Below, in pieces: positions 15,101 through 26,900 of a DNA stretch of 64,000 nucleotides (position 1 is its first letter; the number at the start of each line of letters is the position of its first letter). The notes beneath the pieces are model-generated. The model did not search any database, was not told the origin of the DNA, and was given only the letters and a program-made list of their open reading frames with translations. Position numbers and translations under genes: made by a program. The DNA comes from Onchocerca volvulus (Eukaryota; Nematoda; Chromadorea; Rhabditida; Onchocercidae). The stretch covers positions 13,633,661 through 13,697,660 of the forward strand of contig HG738137.1 in assembly GCA_000499405.2 (NCBI GenBank), written 5' to 3'.

Positions 15101-16300
15101 AGTGATAGATCAATGCCTGTATCTAATATACCAATAATAATATTCCTACCATCATATTCTGGATATTTCGTTAAGAACTGTTCCTTAATTTTTTCAGTTG
15201 TTAACTTTTCCAATTATTTTTTTATCATATTCCTTTGATTATTAACCAATTTAGAGATTTCATCATTTATTTCATACTTCAACCAGTATTACATCAAAGA
15301 ATGGCAATTCACAGAATTCGATCCATATATTTACGAATGAATCTCCTGACAATTTTTAAATAGCGAACAGGAGATATATTTCGTAGATATATATTTCTGA
15401 TTGCTATATTATCCTTTTAGCTCAAAAGATCAAATCCACTGATCATTCTGATCATTTGTTCGTCAAAGAATATATATATAAACTGTGGTTGTTTGTTTTT
15501 TTTGAAGAAAAAAGAAAAAAATTATGCTTTTTTCAAAGAAACGTAAACATAACAATCAAAAAAAAAAAGCTGATTGTTGTTAAACCAAAATCAAACTTCA
15601 AAATTATTTCTTGATTTTTTTTTTTAAGTTTTTTGGATTTATTAAAAACTTAGGTTTATATATATATATAATGGCAAGATAAATAAGTGTATTGAGAAAA
15701 AAGATGTGAAAAAAAAAAGTTTCATTAACTCTAAAATATCATTTTGCAGAGTTCGAATTCAATAAGACAATTTTTAGAGATGAAACTAATTTCCTCTTCA
15801 TTTGCATCTTTTTTCAATAATTTAACACTTGAACCGTTATAAAATATTCTGTTCATCAAGACCAAAAAAAGGAAAGTAAAATTTTTCAAAGCAGCATAAT
15901 AAAAACAACTATCACAGGTATGACAATCCGATTTATGAATCGGAATGGCTTAATACTGAGATTTGTTCCGGAGAGCAACGATTAGGGTTTCATTCCGGAC
16001 AGCGACATACAGGCACAAAGAGTTGTCAATGATCTGATTAAAATCAGATTTGCTGTTATCACTTATCTTTCAGAACTGATTGTTACGAAAATTCAAAGAT
16101 TATAACGTAAGAATGATGTGATATTTCAAGCAAATTGTAATCAAACAAGCCGAATAAGAACAAAAAGAAAGCAACTATTGGACTTATTCGCTTTTATAAT
16201 ATTATCAAATTTAAACTTTAAAATTTACCTGTTGTGTTTCAACTTTTGGCATTAGATGAGCTAATGTATAATCAGTCTTGGCAATAGAAATATCATCCAT
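2521..16300 (-). CDS. tpp-2: Tripeptidyl-peptidase II (TPP2), complete, 31 exons
   Basis: Subtilisin-family (S8) giant cytosolic exopeptidase that removes tripeptides from N-termini of peptides, including proteasome products. Exons (high to low): 16300-16229, 15183-15088, 14909-14781, 14631-14536, 14135-14025, 13919-13798, 13583-13486, 12846-12731, 12608-12504, 12428-12352, 12253-12126, 11982-11883, 11565-11432, 11210-11080, 10759-10579, 10101-9941, 9699-9519, 9361-9258, 8996-8805, 8516-8318, 7807-7668, 7166-7013, 6598-6493, 6382-6180, 5901-5756, 5533-5403, 5206-5002, 4380-4240, 3999-3925, 3397-3269, 2610-2521. Every phase closes, giving about 1350 aa (human about 1250). Triad seen: Asp45 (GILDTGID), His266 (GTHGSHVA, Ser where the family usually has Thr), Ser451 (NGTSMSSP); oxyanion Asn364 ([12 protein letters not shown]). 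The C-terminal half matches TPP2 along its length ([46 protein letters not shown]), ending in YRLF. Start chosen at 16300 because MPKVETQQ aligns with the family N-terminus and an acceptor lies 6 nt upstream. Exons 2, 23 and 24 have alternative acceptors. Confidence 0.97.
9119..9158. repeat. (AT)20 microsatellite
   Basis: Forty bases of uninterrupted AT in the TPP2 intron between exons 19 and 18. Confidence 0.98.
13056..13097. repeat. Perfect 21-bp tandem duplication
   Basis: The unit TATTTGTTATTCTTAATGCT plus C occurs twice head-to-tail in TPP2 intron 7. Identical copies imply a recent slip. Confidence 0.9.
13337..13390. repeat. 27-bp tandem duplication in TPP2 intron 7
   Basis: Two copies of a unit starting ATCTTATATCCCAT with one internal A/C difference (ACGAAAAC vs CCGAAAAC). 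Confidence 0.85.
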
Positions 16301-16312
16301 AATTTCCTGCAA
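16301..16312 (-). promoter_or_regulatory. Putative spliced-leader trans-splice acceptor of tpp-2
   Basis: On the minus strand the TPP2 ATG is preceded by GAAATT and immediately before that by an AAATTTGCAG acceptor (AG at 16308-16307). No earlier coding exon in phase is apparent. In nematodes this arrangement is typical of an SL acceptor a few bases before the start codon. An ordinary acceptor of a 5' UTR exon cannot be excluded. Confidence 0.5.
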
Positions 16313-17010
16313 ATTTCATTTTTAATGAATTATAAATTTTAACAAAAAAAAAAGATTTAATAGAACGTTAATATTACATGAAACGAGAAATTTAGACAAG
16401 TACGATGGCTCTGATAAGAGTGATAATTCGAATAGGAGAGCTGATAGAAAGAATAATTCGAATAAGAATAATGTGAATGAAAATTCTGACAGGAACAATA
16501 ATAAACGGATATTTTCAGGAAATTCAAATCATTCCGTGGAATAAAACTGCACAAATTTTGCTAAAATATGTTGTAAATACCGCAGTATCCAGCTTATTTT
16601 TTGTCTCAGCTTACAGAAGATCCCGGAAGATCTCGGCGCAATGCTATAGGAAATCTCGGAAGACTTCTGCGCAAGCTACAGGATATTCCGGGAGATAAAC
16701 AGACTCCCCCCTCACCTATCCCACCATATTATTTACCCGACTGCTCGACATGAACGCACTACGCGTATCCTTAAAACATGAAAGGGAAAAGTCATTCCGG
16801 GAAATAGCATTGCATCCGGAGAGATTAGAGAGAACAATATCAGACTAGGAAAATATCCGAAAGTGCCCCATACTATTCCGTGAATCTTGGAGAAATAGCA
16901 CGAAAATAAGAGAGAGCAGGAAGAAAAATACTATCTCGATTGTTTCATTGGCATCATTTTATCATTCCTTGGAATTTTTTCGATCAAATATGGCAATGTA
17001 AGTCGAGTGT
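16301..17010. other. Upstream region of tpp-2 with GC-richer block
   Basis: Between about 16560 and 17010 the sequence is clearly less A/T-rich than its surroundings and contains two imperfect copies of a CGGAAGA(T/C)...GCGCAA unit (16618-16681). It starts about 250 nt upstream of the TPP2 start codon and may hold its promoter. Part of 16360-16541 also reads on the plus strand as a low-complexity Asn/Ser/Asp/Lys/Arg stretch up to a TAA. No gene is asserted. Confidence 0.4.
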
Positions 17011-17370
17011 TGCAGGTCACGTGGGAGTTCAGACGACATTCCAGGTTATTTCGGATTAGGCAGATTGAAGTGACGGTTCGGGTCAGTTATTTCAGGTCAG
17101 GTGAATTAAAATAATAATTCAGTCCAACCATTTCAGGCTAGATAAGATGATAAATCAAGTCAACCACTGTAGGCCAATTAAATTAAGCTGGTAATTTGAG
17201 TTAGTTATTTCAGATTAGGTGGTTAAGATGGCAATTCAGATCAACTAACCGGTTGACTAAATCTGTATGACAGTTCAGGTCAATCAAGATTAGGTGAGTT
17301 AATATGATAATTCAAGTCGATTATTTGTGTTGGATAATTGGTTTTGAGTCGATAAGTTCAAGTCATTGGA
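17010..17370. repeat. Degenerate ~41-bp tandem repeat, about 8 copies
   Basis: Successive units of 35-41 bp share the skeleton CAG(A/G)TTAGGTGA..TTAA.ATG.TAATTCAAGTCA..TATTT. Starts are near 17052, 17093, 17134, 17171, 17211, 17251, 17286 and 17327. Copies are well diverged, so it is an old minisatellite between TPP2 and the 21-kb region. Confidence 0.75.
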
Positions 17371-20300
17371 TCTATTGAAGTATTTTGTTCTGGAATTACA
17401 ATAATTCAATCCTGGGATTTAGTACATTTTTCCGAATTTTCCTCAACAGTCTTACTGAATTTTTTGTAAAATTATTTTCATTAAAGATTTCTTCTGAATT
17501 CCTCAATAATGAAATCTCAACGAATATCGAGAAATCTCAAAAAGGATTTTTTTTCATAATTTTCATCTGATGTTTTTTGCTTTTCATTTTTCTTGTGCTT
17601 TTTGATGCTTACTCTCCTTATCATAACGATTCCGCTGGTATAGAATTTCGGGTCATAAGGAGTTGGATGTTTTCATTTTTGATTTCAAGATATTTGAATT
17701 TTTTACTATATCAAACTAAACTTTTCAAGAATATGAGGAAAAAATACTTGAAATTAAACAATGCGAATATTTCGGATATGCTTTTTCTTTTTTTCTTTTC
17801 AGACTTCTGATTTAATATTGAAAATCTTGAAAATTTTCGAAAAAAAGAATTTTTTTCTCAGTAATAGAAAAATCTGCATCTCTTCAGAAACAGTTCATTT
17901 TTTACTAACAATTATGAATTTTTCTTTTGAAAATTAAAAAAAAAAAAAAGTGCATCTTTAATTCATTATTCATCTCAATAAGATTAATAGAAGTATTTAC
18001 GCTAGTTATTCTGTATGATTCTTTTTTTTTTTTTAATTCATCAAAATCACTGGAATTAACCGATCATTTTAATTTTTGAGAAAAAATTCAATAAACATAC
18101 TATCAATTTCGGAAAATGTGATGATCATTACTGATCAGTTTATGAGTAGCGAAATGATAAATCAAAAGTAGAAGTTTTAGAAGTGAACAATTTCAATTTA
18201 CAGAATTTATCATTCCACCATTGATTGGTAACGATCATCATATATATATATGATGGCATCGTAATCTTAACAGTTCGATAATTGACACCACAAGTCCCTT
18301 TTCGACAATCGAAATAGCTGAACAAACAACAATCGAAATGACTGAGCAGACAATAATAACAAACATAACAAAAATTATTCAAAATAATCATCGCGAATTG
18401 TATTTGTCATCTATGACCACTGAATACACCAAAAAAAAAAACCCGTGACTGATAACTAAAAATTGATTTGTGTCACAAAACAAGTGGATGTTTCCACAGT
18501 TATATAGTTCCAAGTATTTCTGGAAGAATTTTTGGAATAGAATTGGAAATTTTTCAAAAATTTCCTAGTTTGACTTAAAAAAAAAGAAGTATTTCTATAG
18601 ATGGGTTTAATTTCAAGTTTGGAACAAACTCAATCCTTTTTTGAAAAGCGGATATTACAGGCATGTATTTTTTATGCGTTTTAAGAGAATTTTTTTCAAC
18701 CACAAAAAAACAAAATTGTTTCATCACAACGTCATTCTTCTTAATTAAGAGGGATTTAAAACAAAAAAATCATCAAAATTATCCTTTTCAAAAAAAAGCA
18801 AATTTTTTTTCACGGAACAAATATCGAAAATCAAGGAAAAAAAAAAGTTGTCAAAACATTTAAAGAAGCGGATAGTGAAAAAGCAAACAGTTTGTCAAAT
18901 TTTACTTCAATTTTAGAAAAATTCTAAATATTAAAACTTTCAAAACTTTCCCTCCAATTTCCTTCCATTCCATATATTCCCCCAGTCAATACATCTGATA
19001 GATAATTAAATAGGGAATTGGTTGAAGTTTATATCGTTAACCATAGTATTTGGAGGATCAATGAATTGAATTCTTGCGAATTTTCCAGCACCATAAAAAG
19101 TGGCAATTTTCTCAGCATGTGGTACGAAGTTTGTGATAGGTAGGGGAGGAGGAAAGGAATGAAAAGAAGAGTAGCAGAAAGAAAGAGAAAGAAGAACGAA
19201 TCGAACTTGTAAAAAAATATCACTTCGAAATTGGTAATATACACATTTCATTTTATTTTATGACATCTTAGTCGATATTTTCGAAATGATCGGTCAAATT
19301 TAAATTGAAAATGAAAAGAGAAAGAAGATAAAGACGTTGTTAATGATACTTTCGAAAATGCATTCGATAAAAACTAAACATATGCAAACAACACTTCAAT
19401 ATTATTTTTATTGCCGACAACATTTACCAATCGTTTGAGTCTAATTTTTTCTTTCATTTGTCATTTCCTTTTAATTGTTTTTTGAAACTGGAGAAAAAAA
19501 AAAAAAAAAAAAAAACGAAACCAAAGTTAAACTTCTAAATTAAAAGTTTAAAAAATTTCCAAAATTGGAAAAATTTAATTATATGGAAATTTCTAGGTTT
19601 AGAAAAGAACTGAAAATCTATTCATCACTATATGAACCTAATTTTCAATAGTTATTTTTTTGAAACTACAAAGCTTGATTACAATTTTAAAAAATTCCTA
19701 AAAATGAGAAGATTTTACTCTATGGAAATCATTAAATTTAAAAAAAAAAAAAAAAAAAAAACCGAAAAACGATATTGCATATTTTATAAAAGGATTCCAT
19801 TTTTTTTTTTTTTTTCTCTTATATAATTCATTTAGAATTCAGAATTCTCATTTCCTTCTTGTTGTTGAAAATTTGATGATTGGAAAAAGAAAAATTAAAA
19901 ATGCAGTAAAATACAGAATTTCGAATCTTTTCCCATTTTTCTTTTTTTCTTTTAATTTCCCGAAAGAAAACAAAAAAGAGAAGAAATGTTTGAATGAATG
20001 AATAAAATTAGAATAAAATTCTGACTGAATTTAAGCTTTCTTGGATATTTTATTTAGATTTATTTCTAATGTTCGATAACAACATTTTTTTTCCCTTATC
20101 ATTTTGTTATCATTTGTATGCAATGAAAAATATTTATCAGTACTTTCTGCTTTTTGGAACTTTTCGTTATTTGATATATATATGTATGTTGGAATGTATA
20201 TGCGTATATATTTGTACATCAATTTGGCGTTATAATTATTGATAACATGAATGATATCATATCTCTGACGCTTTGAGATGAAATTTCCATTCTTTCAAAA

Positions 20301-20990
20301 CGAGGAAGATAGGATAAAATGAAAATTGTAATAAAATGTGTAGACGAGATTCGTTCCATTCAATGAATAAAAGAGAAATATAAATATTGATAATAAATAA
20401 TATCATATCATATCATATTATCTCCTCGTTATTCATATATCGTATCCATTTTGAACAAGAATTTCTTAAATCAGTTATCATTTACACTCACTATATCACA
20501 AAGAATACTAAGTAATAAAACAAGGATTTGAAAAATGAAAATCAGAAAAATAAATAATGATAAGACATGAAAATTGTTAATCAATGCAGTGCTTCTAATT
20601 GATGAATATCGTTTGATAACTCATTACTAAAACATAAATTACATCTAATCATTACTCATTGGAAATATTTCTTCATCATTTATGCATAGCTTTTGTCATT
20701 ATCGATTGATTTGAGCAAAAAATTCGATTAAATTTAAGATTAATTTCATTTTGCTCTAATTTTCAAATCTTTTATCAAACTACTATTATGAAATTAATAA
20801 TTTCCATATTAAATCGATAATTTTCATTGAATGAGAAACAAATAACATCACTGATGTTATTTACTCAATTTTAAAGTTAAAAAGAAGAAAAAAAAAACTA
20901 ACAACGATTTTTTGCATTAATTTTTTTTTCATTCTTTTTTTTTTATTGAAAAAAATTTATTTATTAAAGTATACATATAAATTTCTTTTA
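17371..20990. other. Intergenic, no supported gene
   Basis: Mostly low-complexity A/T with poly-A/T runs (for example 19497-19515, 19738-19760, 19799-19815). A Cys-rich open frame on the minus strand (18140-18391) has no family signature and overlaps a small repeat (CAATCGAAAT), so it is not called. A short ATATC repeat occurs near 20399-20422. Confidence 0.6.
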
Positions 20991-21019
20991 TTATAGCTTT
21001 ATTTATTAAAACGTTCATC

Positions 21020-21125
21020 ATGAATTCGCTATCCGATGATGATCTGGATCAAACATTTGCCATGTTAAATCATCCACCGCATATGCATCTGTGTTTATAA
21101 TGCTGTAGAAATCATCAAAACAGAA
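21020..21125 (+). pseudogene. Possible broken first exon (MNSLSDDDLDQTF...)
   Basis: After a TTTATTATAG acceptor (ending about 20996) an ATG at 21020 opens MNSLSDDDLDQTFAMLNHPP, then hits TAA. Shifting one base near the HPP codons gives ICVYNAVEIIKTE and a GTTAGT donor. This looks like a start exon with a single frameshift, or sequence I misjudge. It may be the 5' end of the broken gene at 22199-22785. Confidence 0.25.
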
Positions 21126-21334
21126 GGTTAGTTTTTTCTGTATTCAAATTTGATTGAATTGAATAACTTGCGCAATCAGATTTGAATCTTATCATTCAGA
21201 TATGAATATTTCGATATTCAATTATTATATACGTAATATTTGAAACTAGCATTAACAGTACGTTTTAAAACAATTTCATATGCTTATGATTGTCATATTT
21301 CTGCGTTTTTTCGCAATTCAAATTAAAACATCTA

Positions 21335-21470
21335 AGAATAAAGAATTTTTTCAATTTACTTTCTTTGATTTCTCATACATTGCTCGATCGGTTGCCGAAG
21401 AAATTTACATATCGGATACGATCGTATATGATTTTTCGTATATGATTTCTGAAACAGGTTTACAATGTTA
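21335..21470 (+). pseudogene. Possible exon of the broken plus-strand gene
   Basis: After a CATCTAAG acceptor-like site the frame reads EFFQFTFFDFSYIARSVAEE and continues with acidic/aromatic residues to a possible G|GTTTAC donor at 21457, or to TAA. Mixed codon endings suggest former coding. No family recognised. Confidence 0.2.
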
Positions 21471-22198
21471 ATCTCAAATGATTTAATTTATCTGTTTATC
21501 AGTTTATGGTTGATTTGAACTATTACATACAGATATCAAAATTATATTTCATCCTCATCATATCATTGTTCCATATTAATTATAAAATATCTAAGTCAAG
21601 TTTTGCAGAATAGTGAAATATAAAAAGTGATAAGTATTAATATTTGATAGCAACATGAATAAAATAGAATATGATAATGAAATATTAAAATAAAAATTTT
21701 TAATAATATTACTTGTTATTTTAGTACTATTTACTTGTTTATTACACAGATTTGTAAATTTTGATCAAGATCCTACATATATATTATATTAAAAGGATTA
21801 AAAACAGCAAGAAATAATACTCAAGATCGAATTTAACCTATCATTTGAGTATTTCTACAATGATAATAAATCGGAGCAAGATATACCAATAATTCATGAT
21901 ACATAGCCAATATATTCAATGTACTACTAAAGAAGCTCATGGAATTCATTAAAATGTTCTTTTTTTTTCCTTTTAAGAAATTAACACGATCTATCTTGTA
22001 ATGAGGCTTGTAGGAATTTAATTCAATGGAAAGTAAGCCAGTAAATGTTATTTTTTATTAATTTATTAAGTTGGGTAAAATATTGAAATATTAATTTGAT
22101 TTTTTATCAAAATAGTATTTCAAAATCTTACTATCAAATATCAGAAAAAAAAACAAAAAATGAAAAAAAAGAAAAAAAAAACAAAGCAAGTTTATTGA

Positions 22199-22785
22199 AT
22201 GCTAAAAAGTGATTATACTAGATCTATCAACTTTCAATTATTCCTTAGAACTTTGGCACAACTTGACTTCTGCTATAATATTATCTTTTCATCGTTAATC
22301 AAAACTATTTTTCAAATCTTTTGGAATGTAAAAAATGAAGAATACTATCAAGGTTATTTTAACGAATTTATGCTTCTATTGTCAATGTTAAAAAGTGAAG
22401 TTTTCAGAGAAAATGCTCTTAATTTATGCTTGATTCAGTGCTAAAATTATTTTTCTAGTATACAATTGTAAATGCTATCGAATGTAATCAATCATGTCAC
22501 CATCGAAAACAACTGGTATTTAATGTACGTGACCATTTTTCGAATAAAATATTTAATGTACTTGAATCTTTTCTTACATCATTTTGTTCACGAATATCGG
22601 TCTTGGGAAGCATGTAGAACTACGTCTTAGTCAAGAAGCTATTCAGTTAGTTCTAATCTTTAAACTTTATACTTCTTGATCCGAAAGTTATTCGTTTTTA
22701 AACAAACCATCGAAATTACTACCAAGCTTCTCAATTATCAAGATCTTCAAATGTCTTATGCTGATTCAACTTTACATCAATGATT
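22199..22785 (+). pseudogene. Coding-like, frame-broken segments of an unrecognised gene
   Basis: Four consecutive stretches read as ordinary protein, but in shifting frames. They are 22199-22443 (...YYQGYFNEFMLLLSML...), about 22460-22613 after a TTTCTAG acceptor (NKIFNVLESFLTSFCSRIS), about 22606-22680 (HVELRLSQEAIQLVL) and about 22680-22785 (TIEITTKLLNYQDLQMSYAD). Codon use resembles the real genes here rather than the low-complexity spacers. The shifts have no good splice signals between the last three, so a decayed gene is more likely than introns. Leu-rich helical character; family not recognised. Earlier pieces at 21020-21125 and 21335-21470 may belong to it. Confidence 0.35.
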
Positions 22786-23063
22786 GCTACATAATGATCT
22801 CTTCTTAATTAAAATAATGTACAGTCTAATTTCATTCGACTTTTTTGAAATCACAGGCAATTTATGATGAAACATTTGGGAAACGGTAGCTATGTCACAG
22901 AAAAAAAAATGAAAGCATGATGGAAGGTAAAAAACGAAACGTGATGACCAAAGGCCAAAAAACTTTGCAGGGATGGCCTCTGGCCACGGCAAGATAGTTC
23001 GGCCGGATAATAAATTGATTTTTGTATGGTCGGATCGATCATCATATTGGAGTCGTTATAGCG

Positions 23064-23156
23064 ATGAATGTGATAATCCTATTATTTTTATTCATCTTTT
23101 CTTTATTGATAAGCACTAACACCAGCGGTGATACCCACAATATTGATTTTTTTATG
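23064..23156 (+). CDS. Candidate signal-peptide first exon of a small secreted protein
   Basis: ATG at 23064 opens [17 protein letters not shown] then TNTSGDTHNIDFFM (31 codons), ending exactly at a GTAATT donor. Hydrophobic core of 14 residues and a plausible cleavage after TSG. A phase-0 continuation is possible after an AAAAG acceptor at about 23230 (LNCDEMIDYFRYNGNYKTR, stop), giving a 50-aa precursor. No homologue is recognised. A/T-rich DNA readily encodes hydrophobic runs, so this is tentative. Confidence 0.25.
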
Positions 23157-23921
23157 GTAATTTTAAATTTGATCAGTTAATAATTCGTCGCAAAATATCT
23201 ATGATATCAGATACTTTATTTATTTAAAAGTTAAATTGCGATGAAATGATTGATTACTTTCGATATAATGGAAATTACAAGACCAGATGATAAATTTTTT
23301 TTAAAACTCTTTTTATAATAGCTATGACCAGTGGATTCTTATACAGTCAACTCAAACCTATCATAATTATTATTTCCTAAATCACTGCTGTCTCCAGCTT
23401 AGTGAAATTATCTGATGATCACTTACTTCCAGCTATTTCCGCAAGCTAATTTGTCAAAAATAGACAATTGTTATCAAATCGACTAAAACTAGGCATTCTA
23501 ATTGCTGGTTATTAAAGCGTTATGACCTACATGCCATTGTCCATAATTTCTCATTTTTCAGTCATCATCATATTAATTAGTTGATAGCACTGTCCAAGCG
23601 ATATGCTGGAAAACAAATTCGGAATTTACTCAACTCAGTTATGTTTTATTTGCAGCAATAAACAAAAACCAATAAGAAATAACATACAAAATACGTGAAG
23701 AATGAGAAACGAAGACCACAAAAATTTTAAAAAGACAAAAATTCCTCGAAAAAAAAACCCTGGATTGACAACTAATCTTTATCAACAAGAAGTTACAAAT
23801 ATTTGCAATTCCACAAGGATATAAAATATCTTTTGAAATGGATAAAGCAACTTCATCAATGAATCGAACTTTCACAACCTATATGAAAAATACTTTTAAT
23901 AGTAAAATGCTTTCTAATATA

Positions 23922-26900
23922 TTAGAATTTCCTTCGTCCATTATGAACTCTTTTCTGTTTTCCCTTCAATTTCATCCTAAAAGCATTACTTTCTTCTGCA
24001 TCGTTCACTTCATCATCGTCATCAAACTGTCTTCTTTTCCTACCTTTTTTCTCTTCCATTTCCTTCATTTCCTTAAATGAAGTTTTTGAAAATAATGAAA
24101 TCTGAGACTGAAGAATGCACCAAGTTTAAACATTGTCTGTCAACATTATTGAAATCTGAATAAGCACACATACCCGTTTCGCCAACTTCTGAGCTTCGTC
24201 CACTCTTTCCACGAGTAACATTACATCATTCTCCACTGTTTCGAAAAGTGGAAGTTTTTTGCCGATCAGTCGTTCGATTCTTTGATAAATCTGAACAGCA
24301 AATCTAATTAAAATCAAAAATCCCAACTTGGAATTATACCCTCAGAAGTATTATGATAAGACAGTGTATTCAAAAGATATTAAGACGGTATTTGAAAAAC
24401 AAGATCAAATTAGCAATGTCCATAGCTAGAAACAGAAGAAGCATGCCAATCTTAAATCAATAATTACATCTCAAAAAAAGGATAAAGAAATACGAACGGT
24501 TCAGAAACCCACAATTACATCAGGAAATGATCCAAGACTAAATATATCAAAATAACGAACCTCAACATCGTACTGTGTAACGAATGTTACAGCGATACCG
24601 GATCGACCAGCTCGAGCAGTACGTCCAACACGATGAACATAATCCTTGGACTGTGTGGGAACATCATAATTTAACACTATATCAACATGTGGTATATCGA
24701 GACCTATGAATTGTCTTTTCTTTTTTTTTGATAAGATTAAAAAAATAAAATAAGCAATTAATAATGGCAAACATCAGCGAAATCTCGATCACAGTACTGC
24801 AACAGCCGAAATTATCTAATATATAATGTAGCATGTAAAGATATACAAAAGTCAACTTCATGATAGGATCATATTAATAAAATAATATCTTAGATAATAC
24901 CAATAAGTCTTGATGAGAAAAACAAAAACAGTTATGCAAGATGTAATAAAGTGATCAGCGAGAATGTAAGCCTGCTATTATGAGAAGCAGTTGAATTTTT
25001 ATTCGCTATGGAAGGCCGATTCTATAGTGAAAACAGTAAGCAAGTAGGTACAATATTTATAGAAGTTCGTGCAGGAAACGTAAGCTGAACCTCTGGTGAA
25101 AATGACTGAGAAATGACCTGGATTAAATAATTAACTAATCAAATCACGTTAAAAGACAGAAAAGAAATATTAGGAAATGTTATTCCAAAACATGCTCCCT
25201 TATCTGTTCGTAAGTTCTCAATATATTTGTAGACAACATCTAAACGCATAGGAATTGGATATAGCAATGATGTGCTTAACAAGATCTACGCTTTTCAATA
25301 TGTTAATATGTAAAAACTTCATGCTTATTCTCTTCTACAGAATTTTCAAAACAGTTACCTCTAGACGCAACATCGGTGCAAACAAGAATAGTGGAAATTT
25401 TACTTTTGAACTTGTTCAATGAACCGAGTCGTTTTGCCTATAAATTGTATTTGATAAATGCTTTGAATCCAAGTTTTTTACTCAAACAATCAAAAATCAA
25501 ACTATTCTAAAAAAGTGAAATTAAGCTGACATGAGAAACTCTTAATTCTTAAAAGTTTACCTGACTCATTTGACCATATAAAGGAACAGCTCCAAAGCCA
25601 AGCTTCCGCAGCATTAACGCAGTTTTTAAGGCTGATGCACATGTGGAACAAAATACTATCGCTGTTTGTCCAGCCATTTCATTTAATATATAAACAAGAT
25701 AAGCTTCCTAAAACAAGATCAATTTAAAGGAAATAATTTCTTTGCTATACGGTTTCTTCGTTTTTTTCTGTTCGAATTTTTAAAACCGAGATAGTTACTT
25801 TGTATTTATGTGGAATGAAGATATAGTGCTGTTTCAGTTTATCGACAGTTTGGTATTTTGAATTGACTTCTATCCTGATCGGATCATTAAGCGAAGCACG
25901 TTCTAGTTTGGCTACCTAAAATTCAAAAAAATACGACTCTTTCGAACAGAAATATTTAAGCAAAATTCATAAACTAATTAATAGAACTGAAGTGGATTCA
26001 ACAAAAGTTTAATTTATAAAAAATTCATTCCAATCGGCTCATATTTATTAATTTCTTAAGTTTAACGGACTGGTTTTGCACTTTATGAGTAAAATCAAAA
26101 GAGAACCAGACCATTCAATAGAGATAATGTATGTAGATGAAAGAAATGTGAAAGAAATGATGGTTTTCAAAAAAATTAGGAAACGCCACAGCGAACGGAC
26201 AAGAACTTCATAAAAATACTGGGAGAGAGAGATCTATGAGCAAATTTACAGTCCAAAGATAACTTGAGGGTAACTTTTTTTAGTCACCGTAGACCAAGAC
26301 TAACTTTTTTAGTCATTGTAGCCGAGTAAAGATATGTTATTCTTTCTTTTGGAATAACTTTTAAAATTTTTTCCAATTCTACTTCAAAATCCATATTCAA
26401 AATGCGATCAGCTTCATCCATCACTAGATATTTCAGTGCACGTAAATTGAAACCTTTTGTGTTTTCCAAATGATCGACCAGACGACCAGGTGTAGCTAGA
26501 AAAAATTGCTTCATTCATTACCTAATTATAAAGTCGGATGAGATTAAAGTTAGCTTAATTTTAATCGAAACTTGAAAAACGTTGAAGAAAATGAAAATTT
26601 TGGAGCAACTTACCAACTATGACATGCGGACGTTTCGCAAGAGCTAATGCCTGCGTAACCATATCTACACCGCCAACAATTACGGCTGAAAAAGCAAAAG
26701 AACTTCCTAACCTTGATTTGCGACGTTTTTAAGAGACTTTAAATTAAAAAATTTTATAGTACAGAAATTTTATGGAGATTGACATACCAATAAGGATTCC
26801 AATAGAAGCACCTAACGCCTCAAATTGTTCGCCGATTTGAAAAGCTAACTCTCTGGTTGGAGTAAGCACGAGAGCAAATAATTTTTGCGGAGTTTCAAGT

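Noticed and set aside
18140..18391. Minus-strand Cys/Tyr-rich open frame of 83 codons
   Set aside because: Cys residues come from a repeated CAATCGAAAT element read in reverse; no signal peptide, splice support or family spacing.
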